A stretch of DNA of 64,000 nucleotides from contig SEMN01000010.1 in the NCBI GenBank assembly GCA_005408345.1, positions 417,501-481,500 of the forward strand. The letters run 5' to 3'. The notes under the pieces were generated by a model, which was given only the letters and a program-made list of their open reading frames with translations, was not told where the DNA came from and made no database searches. Position numbers and translations under genes: made by a program. The DNA is from Macquaria australasica. Its lineage: Eukaryota > Chordata > Actinopteri > Centrarchiformes > Percichthyidae. The first letter of the stretch is position 1, and the number at the start of each line of letters is the position of its first letter. This document shows, in pieces, positions 38,001 to 49,595 of the stretch.

Positions 38001-40578
38001 TCATGGAGCTGTCACAGCCGGCTTTCCCCCTCACACTGTACTCACCCAATACTGAGAGAGGAGGGGATGCTTAACGATCTCCCATTGCTCATTCCATCCC
38101 TCCACCTTCAGCATCGGACACACCAAATTGATTTTAATCAGGGAATAAAGTAGATCTGATCCTCCCGCTGTTGACTCACTTTCATGCCCCAAAGAGGCCG
38201 ACCTGATCGACTTCTCTGATGGATTTTACTCATAACTGCCTATAGCCCCGTTCAATGTGGACAATCTCGTTTTAGTTGCATTCAGAGAAGACTGATGCTG
38301 TATTGGTGTTTGCTGTGATGTTTCAACAGTTTATTCATTAAATACATTGATCCTTTAATTCATGTCTCCCAGAGCTGCTCAAGAAGAAAAAGATGTGCAG
38401 GTCTGATAGTGTGTTTTTTCTGATGGTTCATTCTGAAATGGGCTTGTGAAGATAGATACAATAGCACCAAAGTGACATTGAAATAAACAGTCTGCATGTG
38501 TTTGCTTGCAGATACCTTTATTCATTTTCACTTTTATTTTTTTTTATAGTGATAAGTAAGTAAGTAAGTGGCTGCTCACAGGATCTGAACACTAAAAATA
38601 CTGTTAGCACTGGTGTTCACAGACAGTTTTAGGGACTGGTGCAAATTAAATTAAGGGACACTTATTTTAAGATCTAAGTTACTGTCTTCACCCTAAAGGG
38701 AGGAGAGAATTGTACTATTATAAACCAAATCTGTAGTTATCTCAGAGGGAAGAACTAATCATTTTCATGTAGTATCATATTTAAAAGTGGAGGTTGAGAT
38801 TTTTAATCTTCAAACTGAGAGTGGCTATTGAGTCAGTTTGAAGTTTTTTTTCAAGAAGTTTTCTCTTTTACTTATTAAAAGTTAGATCTGTTGGGTTGAA
38901 AACTCCAAATAACTGGAAATTGTACCAGTTACGGTATAACAGTATACCAGATCCAGTTTTCTTTTAGCAATGGAAACAGTAAAAATAGTGCCACCAGTCA
39001 TCACCTACATTCTATATCCATTATTTTACAAAAGCAAACCCCTGTTGCAGAATTAAAGGCGCTATCAAACTTGCATACAGTAGGCTGACACAGAATCCCC
39101 AAAGCCGTGATATTCAGAGTCCCTCATGGAAAAATTATTTCCATTTAAAAATGTGACATTTATGTAAAAATAATGGGTAGATGCACCCTTCAGGTCCATC
39201 ATTGTATTGTCCTTTGTCCTTCTTAGTTGCATCAGATTGCATTTAAGATTTAAAGTCCCTTTGGAAATGCTTGCATAACCTGAGCATTGCAAAAATAACG
39301 GGCATAATAATAATCCAAGTGCTGCAGTGAGCACTGCGGATCTTGACAACAATAGATTCACATTAAAATGTATTTGGATTGTGTTCAGAATGCCCATAGC
39401 AGGTTTGTAAAAAGAATGAAAAAAAGCTAATGTGTGGTCATAGGTCATGATCAGAACCACAAATACCTGGATTTGCTTTTACATTCTTGGTTTATTCATG
39501 ATTCTACAAGAGCTGGCATATAAGCCCATAATACAAATCACATTATATATCTGCGGGGCAAAAAGGCTGTTCTTCCTGTCACACAGCTCTGGAGAGGAAT
39601 TTAGATATTTTCTCTTTTCGGAAGTATTAATGGAGCCAGATTAGTCTTTGCTTCAGGCCGAGATGTGGAAAGCACTCTGTTCTCAGCTTTGTTTAACAAG
39701 TAATATGTGTTGCTTATCATTTCCTTACTTTCATTAGCTTTGGGACCTGCGGCGCACAGTGCTGCCACATACATATAGGCATTGACATGTTAATACATAA
39801 TTGATATGTATTGGTCTGCAAAATAGCCTAAACACGACAGCTAGTAGGACATTACAGTGGGCATGAGCAGTAATCATCAACAATTAGCATGAGAGAGCAG
39901 GAAGCATAAAGAAAAGAGACACAGGCAGAGAAAGTGTTCCTACTTGAAAAGCTATGGCACCAGTGTTTGCTGTCCCATTTTTATAGAAGCATCTTTTAGT
40001 GGTGTGGATGTTTAAATGTTCATTTAAATACCGACTGCAAGTGTTTCATCTTGATGTGAACTATTTTTTTCTTCGTGGTTCTGTCCACACCTTTTTTTTG
40101 TCACTGTTTAAAGAAAACTTGCAACTTAGGTTTCATTTTTGTTGGCCATCAGTTCTAGCAGTTATGATAACATTGTACTCTCCAAAGTAATTGCTGGGAT
40201 CTAAACTAAACATTACTTAAGAAAAGGACCAACAGGACAACAAACACAAACAGTCAGACGATTCTGCAGGTTGTAAATAAGCCGATAGTTTTGCCTTCTC
40301 TTGTAGTGTGTATAACCAAGTAAAGGAGGTCAAAGTTGAACCAGAACTGCGATGGATGTTTAAAGGATTATTCCTTTAATGCCTCATTTAAAAAGACCTG
40401 TCACTGGATTAACATGTCTTAATTCACATATTCAAATATTGCATTTTTTTCTGCAAAAAATATTTGTTGTTCTTAGCATGTTTAATATATATATAGTATA
40501 GTATGCTTATTGCAATGTCACGTTCAGGGACATGCAGAGTACAGTGGCCTGTACCCTAATCTAAAATATTTATCTTTT

Positions 40579-40579
<1 letters not shown>

Positions 40580-40610
<31 letters not shown>

Positions 40611-40613
40611 TTT
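40580..40613. repeat. (AT)n plus poly-T
   Basis: About eleven AT units are followed by a run of about 12 T. Confidence 0.95.
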
Positions 40614-40708
40614 ACATTTGCTTATTTTGTATTATTACTTGTACTGGACAGATAGGTTGCAGTATATACTGTATGAGCTGGCAAGACCTTGCTAATCTGG
40701 ACTATTGG

Positions 40709-40727
40709 TATTATTATTATTATTATT
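40709..40727. repeat. (ATT)n microsatellite
   Basis: Six ATT units. They are followed by a fragment TTGTTATGGCTAATGTGTT that resembles part of the repeat at 5085-5103. Confidence 0.9.
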
Positions 40728-43700
40728 CAGTCAAAGGTTGTTATGGCTAATGTGTTGGGTCAATCTGCAGAAATAGTTAATTAGAGGAACGGCTAGTATT
40801 TCACTATATACATCAGCAGATCCACACCAGAAGTATGTTGTTGATCAATACCAGTCACACCTCTGAAACCTCAAGCTGTCTGAACAAGCAATCCAATAAG
40901 TAATCTGTGGTGTGGTATTTCAGGTATTTATACTCCCTGATCCACATACAGTCTCACTCACATATATGTCATATTGCAGTCATATGTCATGCAGCCATGT
41001 ATGTGTGGGAGTATTAGAAGCTATACTAAGAGCACACAGGTAACATAGAATATTTTACTCCCTGGCTCTACAGTGTGAACACAGTGTGAAACTACTCTAC
41101 TGCTATAGAATGCTGTATTACACTGGGTTGGATTTGTAGAGGAGAAGAAGATATTTAATAATTGCATGGAATCTAAAATGTATTCCCTTTTTGCAATGTG
41201 GTTACTGTACTTGCTTTGTGAATGTTATACAGTTAGACTAAATTAACATACTGTGATCCACAGCAAATGTTTTCTTCAAACACCTTGTCACTAAAGCTCT
41301 TTTGACACCCATTAGAACTAAAAAGAGCGCCGGGTGTCATTTTTCAAATCATTACCTTGTGCTGATGGTGCAAAGGTATAGCAGCAGTATTATGTATATG
41401 CCTGCAGTAAAAGCTGGTTCTTGGTTATATCTGAATTATCCACTTTAAAGCTTCCTGTGTAAAACAATGATCGTGATCACAGAATTATAAGGCCTCTAAT
41501 GAGACCAGTGGAATATACGGTATAGTCCCACACACATCCAAGTGTAAGGGCAGACAGTACAGAGCATAGGATGAACTTTCTTAAGTGTTATGGTGTGTGA
41601 CTATTATTAAACAATAACTGAAAAGTGTTTATCCCATAGTGCAAAGCCAGTATTAGGCAATAAGACACAAGTTACTAGGCTAGCTGACACATTATAGTCT
41701 ATTTTTTCACCCAGTGATGTACTTAGATTGTCATTCCCTGTAACAGACAGAAGAAATTACTAACTAGATATTCTATATTTATTTTGCTAATTCCGGTTCA
41801 GACATGAAAAGAATAATGCAATGATCCTGGACGGCATTTTCTCCAGTACTTGGTTCATCTCACAGTTTAAACAGTCACACTGCTATCATGGCTAATAAGG
41901 CTGGTTTGTGTTGTGAGGCACATTGGAAGAGACATGTTTCCCCATTTCTAATGGAACGAAGCTAATCAGATCTGTGTAAGCTGACTCCCAGCTGTGCAAC
42001 TTTGCAGAATTCACTGAAGAGTAAAGCGTAAAAACTTAAATAAAGGGCAAGTCCATCTTGATCACATGCTTCTATGGTCCGGTGGCAGGCAATGAGACAG
42101 AAATGTCACATTAGCAATGCGAAGTGGTTTATTACACCATATAGACAGTTAAACCAAAGTGCTCTTTGCTGATTCTGGCCTTTTATTAAATATTGCATTT
42201 TGACTAGTTAATCTCTATTGAATACCTTTTCTTATGTTTTATATTCATAGACAGCTAAAATACATTGAATATTGCAACAAAATATCATTATACAGTGAAT
42301 AGTGTTAAAATTATAATCTAGTTTTGCATTAAAAAAATCAAAAGGTCAAAGGTTTCTTTCCTGTTGACTTGCAAAATGTACCGGATGGCAAATCAGTCTC
42401 AAAGAAAACCCTTCTGCCAGTCTTATTCAGCCATTTATCTCTTGTGTTTTAGCTCCCTGATTACTTCTTGTAAGGAGCTTCATGAAGATGTTAACGAGTA
42501 GGCCTGCAGCATGATGAATTCAGTATTTATACTTGATTAAGATCAACTCCAGTGGGTGATTAGGGGAGAACATAAATCTAACAAAATCTTTTTTGTTTTG
42601 TGCTGCTGTTTTAATATGTGTTTTTTTACCAGTAGTCTTATGTGGGAGTATACTTACGTGTTGGATTTGGGAGATCTGCCTCTAATGTATACCCATACCT
42701 TATTTCATTTCCCCATTAGACTCTGATCCTATTAAAGAAACCATTAAAATACATTCCCCTAAGTGCCACAATGTTCTTATATTGAAATTTCATCAAATTG
42801 AAATGATCTTTGTTCAAGTAGTTTAATCAATAAGTAGATGTTTATGCTGTTAGCTTTTGTAATACCTAGGTAAGGTACTGTTGCAACTTTCTGTCTTTGA
42901 GAGAGAATTTAGATTTAAACTTATTTGTACAGTTTAAAAGAACTAATCCATTTTGAGGTTTCAAGGTGGATATGAAGTTGTTAGAGAATAGACAGCTCAC
43001 TTGATGTCTGCAGTGGTACAGTGGGGGCCAGGGAGGATGTGATCCCTCACCATAACACCTCTCACTCCACTCCGATAATGCAGTTTAATCTGGAGGCTGC
43101 ACCCAAGGCACTGACATGCCCCACAGAGTATCAGCCCTCATTGGACAAACTCAGTGGAAACCTTGACTGGCACTTCACCCTTCCGTGATGACAGAACCCT
43201 GTCTGCTTAAGTAGGTATTACTCCACCTGATTGGTAATCATGACATGGAGTGGGGCATAAATCCCTTAGACTGCTGCTGGTTAAGATAGAGGTCTTTGAA
43301 GGAACACGGTGATTAGGTGACCTTGGATGGAGCATGGAAAGGGGGCCAGGCGAGAGGAGGCTGGGGGATGTACTTTTCTATTATTGGCAGTATAATGACA
43401 CATTCTCATGCAAATGAAATTCACATACATAGGCTATAAACCAATGAACAGTTCAGAGCCCTTAAAAAGGTGTTGAATGATTTCTTAAAGGAGTATACAT
43501 TACAGTTCACTTCAATGGTCTTATCAGCCTCAAATATAATGCATTTTTTTTGCACAAATATAGATGCCATAGGTTTATCCTATTTGTCCAAATTCTGGTG
43601 TGGTGTTGTGTGAACACTGTGGCCCCAAGAAGCAGGTTTCCTGCTTTTTGTGGGTAACTTTGCTGAGTCAAAAACAATTAGCAGAAAGACTTCCCACACA

Positions 43701-45076
43701 CTGAGTTAAAGCTCCCAAAATCAAATTAGCACACCTTCAAGGGTTTAGCATTACATCTACATCACGAATACCCTGCATGGGACCAAAACAACGACTCCAC
43801 TTGGAGACATTCTGGATATATATAGTATTACTACTGTGTACATAGGATAAATAAAGGTTTTGACATCAGACATATTTTGTATAGTTAAATTTTCTTTCTT
43901 TCTTTTTGTAAGTTAAAGCTTACTGTACTTGGTCTTTTTTTTTTAAATATGTCATGTAGTTGGCGACTGCTTTCTATTGAGTACATTTGATTACATATGT
44001 CTGACCATTTTTTGCTTTATTCAAAAGTCCTGTGGGACTGCAAACTTACTTTCTTAATAAGGGTAAGATGGATCTATTTTTTTGTTGTACTCTTTGGGAC
44101 TTATTCATATTTGGTGTCTATGCAATTTTCTTATCTACATATTTGGGACTAATTCTAAATGCATATGATTATTTGTAAGTATGATCACCTGGAGTTAAAT
44201 TAGTAATTCATAATTAATAATTTGGCTCCCCACCTGTGCAAAATCAGATGGAATCTATATAGCAACTTTCTTGGGTCCATGTGGAGTATACCCGATGCAG
44301 ATGTAATGACAAACTTGGTACCTGTGCTAAATAAAGAAGCTGCTCAGGAATAAATATTCATGTCAATGAACAAGTTGTATTTAGACACAGATATGTGGAT
44401 TTTTCTAGGCTCTGATATCTCAACTGGCATCAAAAATTGCAGAAGTTGCAGAAGAAATCCTCTGATATTGGGAGTTAGAGATAATAAAAATCAGCCCTAT
44501 TTATAGGTTCCTGCTAGTGCAGTGAACTGCACTAATAAAAAGAGAGACATGTCTGAGGTTCTAAGGTTTGTTTATTGTAGATTTTAAATGTATAGATCCA
44601 TGTGAGTTTGGATTTAGGCATACTGTACCAACAAGCAAACCCAGTAAAATGCTGTCACTCACAGGTAGTTACATGCTGTTCTTCAAAAGAACAGGGGGAA
44701 TAGCAGACAGCAGGGTAGACCATGTGGTTTTGAGCAATGTTAAAGAAGTATTAAAAGGACAGTCTTAACATAAATGTTGCTATTTAAATTTGTATAACTG
44801 CAGTGTGAATGTTTCTGTAATGATAAGAGATAATTGCCCATGTATGTGTTTATTGAGCAGCTGCACTTGAGTTGGAGCTGCACAAGTGAAGTATTAAAAT
44901 GTTGGACCATCATATGGCAAATGCTAATAAAATAAGGGCCAGGGTGAAAATAACTTAAATTATCATTTAAGCTCTTAAATTTCATAAGATTACTTCTCAC
45001 TGTCCTTTTGGAGCCACCAACATGATAATCCACCTCATAATTATTTCTTAAATATGCTCAATACCACTGTTTATTA

Positions 45077-45222
45077 GCCCAGTCCTCAAGACCCACTTGT
45101 CCAGCATGTTTTTTCTGCAGACTTGTTCTTGCACATCCGATCCAATTAAGAGCTACACATTAACCTGACACCTCAATCAGATGAGGTGTGAACGAGCTTG
45201 GTTCAAGAACACACAAGAAGAC
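45077..45222. repeat. Truncated inverted-terminal repeat remnant
   Basis: It starts GCCCAGTCCTCAAGACCCAC and continues TTGTCCAGCATG, TCCAATTAAGAGCTACACAT and GAACGAGCTTGGTTCAAGAA. I recall this order from a fish repeat that normally closes with the inverted GTCTTGAGGACTG end. That end is absent here, so the right part appears lost. Confidence 0.35.
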
Positions 45223-46209
45223 TTTTAATATCTTTGCATGTGGAGTAAAAGGGCAGTAAACGGCACACAGCTTAAGATCAGTCTCATGAATCATTCATTG
45301 TTTACTCGTGCAGGGATTTATGCCAAGGAGCAGGAGGCCATTCTACCAATGTCTTCTGAAACTTTTCATATGGTGCTCCCTTTCAATAATTTGTTGACAT
45401 GCCCCTGCTGTTGTACAGAAAATAAAAGTGACCTCACTGTGTGGTGAAGGTCAGGCAGCATCTAATGAAGGCCCCAATGTCTTACAGCATTGATTTCTTA
45501 CCCATTTCATGGCTAGAATGTAGAATTGTTCAGCGTTGCCATGGGGGATGGCCCCGGGTACGAGCTGGCATTTCTCAGAGCCAGTTATACCTCCGATTCT
45601 GTAAACACAATTACTTCTCTCTCTTAGTGCATCATTATTTTCTCTCCGTCCTTTCTTTTTCTAACACAGCTCACTATCTTGAGTCGGTTTAGTGATTTCT
45701 AAGAATTCCTTTTTGAAAAAGTTTTGTAGGATCTAGGAGGAAGAGATGTTGGAGTTGCTGCAGAACTGACATGCACATATAACTGTGGGCATGCGTCCAG
45801 AAGTGCTGTGACATTCTGAAATCATTCATCAGTGAGCAGAGTCACGGTACTCTCTTCATATTCTGATCAGACTTGACGTGGGTGGCATTTAAGTCTAAAT
45901 ACCACATGGCATATGTCACTTCTAGAGATACGCTTGTAATAAAGATTCATTATACAGGTGTAAGGCATCATTGAGATGCATCACACTACATTGCATCTTT
46001 TGGCAGATTAAAGATATGAAGATTAAGGAAGAGACCACATTATACTGTTGTTATACTTAATAACCTGCTTAGTTTGGCTCATAGCCCTATGCTCATCCAT
46101 AATGCATATGACCTGCAATTGGCCAGGATGCTAAGTCTGCTCTGACAGTGTGAGAGGGTTTAAAATCACTAATCTATTTGCATGTATGTGGATGGCGGTG
46201 GGTTTCTAA

Positions 46210-46214
46210 TGTAT

Positions 46215-46249
<35 letters not shown>
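46210..46249. repeat. (GT)n microsatellite
   Basis: About 15 GT units preceded by ATGTATGTGTAT. Confidence 0.95.
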
Positions 46250-46250
<1 letters not shown>

Positions 46251-46699
46251 ACTCCAAGTGCATTTGAATTTTTGTGCCCCAGTAATACTTGTCCTCAATA
46301 ACTTGTGAAACATTTATATGTGATGTATTTTAAACTGTATGTTTGATTTATGCTACACAATCCATGTATCTTTGAGCAGAATATTCCACCCTCATATACT
46401 CAGACCGTTATATATCATCAGTTCTTTCGGGGAGCTATTTAGTTATGAAGTGTTTTGATTTACTTTTTTGGTGCACCCACTTTCTCTCCACCCATCCTGT
46501 CTACATCTGCTTCAGAAAGTCATTTCACACATTTACCAAAATACTTCTGGAAAAATATCTAAGAGAATGAGGGTGAACTTGGTTTTACACATACTGTAGG
46601 TGGAAAGTACAAAATCAAGTTCGGCTTACTCAAAACAAAATGTCTTATTGCATTGCAGTCTATTGAGGCTAATAGTAAATGAAAAAAAAATCTGTCTTT

Positions 46700-46885
46700 T
46701 TAAAGGAATAGTTAAAAATTTTGGGAAATGCGCTTGTTCATTGTCTTGTCGTGAGTAACATGAGAAAATTAGCATCACTCTCATGTATGTACAGTAAATA
46801 TGAAGCTACAGCCAGCAGTCGGTTAGCTTAGCTTAGCACAAAAACTGAGAACGGGGAAACAGCTAGCCTGGCTCTGTCTGAAAAT
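46700..46885. mobile_element. Same MITE family as 271-636, left half only
   Basis: It starts TTAAAGGAATAGTTAAAAAT and TTTTGGGAAATGCGCTTG, then ACTCTCATGTATGTACAG, GCTACAGCCAGCAGTCGG, GGTTAGCTTAGCTTAGCAC and finally CTAGCCTGGCTCTGTCTG. The right half with the matching inverted end is missing. It therefore keeps the uninterrupted left arm that the copy at 271 has lost to an insert. Confidence 0.8.
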
Positions 46886-47830
46886 TAAGAATTCAGTCAG
46901 AGACACTTGCGTCATTCAAGGCAAATGGTATACAGATAGATTTGGTGGAATCTTCATAATCTATGTGAAGCAACAGCATGTTGCCTCATACCTCAGATAA
47001 ACACACGGCAGGATGCTAACAGTACTATCCTAATTTAAGGGAAAAATTCAAGACTACATGACATGACAAGCAGCAATCATGTTGCAATTCCTCTTGCTAG
47101 CAAAAATGATTTCATCAGACAAGTAACTCAGACAGTACACCGCAGATACACATTTAGCAAGATACAAACAGTATATGTATCAATTCAATGGAAATATTCT
47201 AAACTAAATGTACCTAACCTATGAGAAGCAACAAGCATTTCCCTTGAATGCTAGCAAAAACCTTCTCATCTGAGATGTAACTCAATGTTATTGATTACTC
47301 ACAATTGAACATACGGCAACATACTAATAGTATCTTAATACAAGCTAAGCAATAAGCAGGAACAACCATAATCCAAATTTGAGTATTCTCTAGTGATCAG
47401 CTTAATAGCATGCATGAGCTAATAGAAAACCCCCAAACAACTTCAAACCAAGACCAATTCAGCCCATACAGGAGTACTCAAAATATCACTTTGGATGGCA
47501 GACAGCAGAAGACATGATAGTTTACTCATTAATGTTGTCGTCCAAAGCAAAAAGCACAGCTGCGGCTGCTGTTGGTATGAGCATGATCATCAGAGTAACA
47601 GTGATAGGTGTAAGGTTATAATGTCTGCGCTGTACACTTGCATGAATATGATTGGATGTTACTAGCCAATCATTGCGAAGCATATTGCAAACAGCTGATG
47701 CCAATCAGCCAATACAAGCGCAACTTCAGTGCTGTCATATTTTGCTGTCACCATGAGATTGCCAGGCAACCAGAGAAATAAAGGCAAAAACTACAACAAC
47801 AAAAAATTGTCAAAGCTGAAATACATTACA
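46886..47830. repeat. Degenerate dispersed repeat tract with internal repetition
   Basis: Related phrases recur. CTATGTGAAGCAACAGCATG with CACACGGCAGGATGCTAACAG (about 46960-47030) is echoed by CTATGAGAAGCAACAAGCA with CATACGGCAACATACTAATAG (about 47219-47335). CTTGCTAGCAAAAATGATTTC near 47094 is echoed by GAATGCTAGCAAAAACCTTCT near 47247. The tract begins exactly where the half MITE ends, which suggests that insertion or deletion of this repeat removed the right half of the MITE. The class is unknown. Confidence 0.45.
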
Positions 47831-49595
47831 AATACTACCAGCTGCAGTTAAGAGGGTAAAGTGACTTGTTAAAGAATTGTTTTTAGGCAAGTTTTCCCCT
47901 TTTGAGACTTAAATGATCTGTTCGTGTGTGTATATACAGCATGTTTGTTTATGCTTGCACATTTTCATGGGTTTTTCAGATATATTCAGCTAAGTATTTT
48001 CTCTTTTCTCCCACTCTGGTTATTGGGTGACCTTGAGTACCCTGAATGCAACATAGGTCTAATGGTCTATCACTCGATAAGTTCACACACAGCTTTTTAT
48101 GTAGAGCTGAGCAAGTTGGATGAGCTGCAAGAAGCGGCTCTTTCAAGAAGCAGCTTCTTCTCAACCTGCAACTGTAAGATAGGCCCGACTGAGGAATATT
48201 CTCAGATCTGCTTTTTTCAGCTGTGCAACATAGCTGACGATTAATTCGCCACTTTGAGCTATGTACTGCACTGCTACTATTATAAGACAGGTTTTGTTTG
48301 AATAGGCCTGTGGCTTACGACTTATCCACTGTACCATATTGTGAACTGTGTGTCTGATACAATTCAGGGGATTGTAATGCCTTAGTGGTTTGTAGCTTAC
48401 CTCATTGGAATATAATATTGTTTAGAAAGTTAAATAAAGACCTAAGCTCTCATGTAATTCGGAGTTTAATAGGACTGAGCAAATAGGAGAGTGGATGCTA
48501 TATTGCTAGATTTAGGATGAAGAGATTTGTTGTGCTCATGTTGCAGTATACCCAATGTGTTTAGCAATTGGGTCAACACTCTAGAATTCATACCTCATCT
48601 CAAGCAAAACTTGATCAAAATATGTGCTGGCTGGACTTTCTTCAGTAGGTTTGCAAACCGTCTTCCCTGTCTCCCTGCCTCCAAATAACTCTTTGTTCTT
48701 CTGAAAATCTGGCAAATTTCAAAGGCTCAGTAGCTTTAATGAGCCACAATGTTGTGCCAGTGGTGGCTGTTGGGTGTCAGGAATGAAGCTCATGATAATA
48801 TGCCCGGCTGAGTGCCACTGTGTGCTTCCCACTGTTATGGTAATGGAACCAATGTTTGGGGGTTTTTTCCCACTCACTGAAGGCGGCTGCTGCCTTCTTT
48901 TTCTATTTGCTATCTCTGTCATTTGATGTTTGTATAGAATTATCTTAAAATACATAATGTTGTGTAATACTGAACTTTTATGTATCTCATGCATATATGG
49001 CGGTATGGAAGAGGAACAAAAGAACAACAGAGTGGTTACTTTCCCTCAGTTGTGTTTGTCTCACTATTGTCCCCCCACAGCTGCAGCGACAGTGCAGCCT
49101 GTGTCAAGGAGAGGCTGTTTAGAGAAGCAGAAGGGAAAGATGAATTGACATAAGAGGTCATTTGGTTGCCTCATATTTGGCCCCTTAGCTTTCAAGGTGA
49201 AGTGGCATGAAAGGAGGTAGAACATCAATAGGTAACCAGGATGCTCCGAGGTCCAGGGGCAGTTTCTTTCATGGCTTCCATCGCTAGCTGAGGAAATGGC
49301 CCTTCTATCACCAACCCTCTGCTTTTCAGTGGAAATCAATTCAGCTTTAAAGGCGTAAGAGATATCTCTTTACAGACGTCAGCAAACTGAGCATACCTCT
49401 GCCAACCTCAAGCCCAGCATGTGGTTTTTGAAGCCATGCTATTTTTTTGAGGGGAAATGTAAACAATGCAGTCAACATATTCAGCTCATATACAGTTCAT
49501 TTGCAATGTGCTACAGATGTTACATGTTTTAAGTGTCAGTGTTTTACATGTATTAATCACTATATTGCCTGTGTGTGAACGGACTGTAATGTAAC
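47831..49595. other. Stretch without a recognisable gene
   Basis: Frames of 72-106 codons occur on both strands (for example 47924-48244 and 48719-49027) but none shows a domain or a splice pattern. No repeat is recognised. Confidence 0.5.

Larger units (their letters stand above)
34060..46699. other. Very long stretch without a recognisable gene (putative intron 1)
   Basis: 12.6 kb of AT-rich DNA with only chance frames (up to 131 codons, 39065-39460 minus). It holds a retroposon-tail motif near 34990, AT and ATT microsatellites near 40580 and 40709, a remnant repeat at 45077-45222 and a GT tract at 46210-46249. Calm stretches near 38030-38290 and 43010-43360 are candidate conserved elements. 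Confidence 0.5.

Noticed and set aside
39065..39460. 131-codon minus-strand frame with a hydrophobic, signal-like segment
   Set aside because: The segment is in the middle of the frame, there is no further domain, and the composition is that of the surrounding AT-rich DNA.
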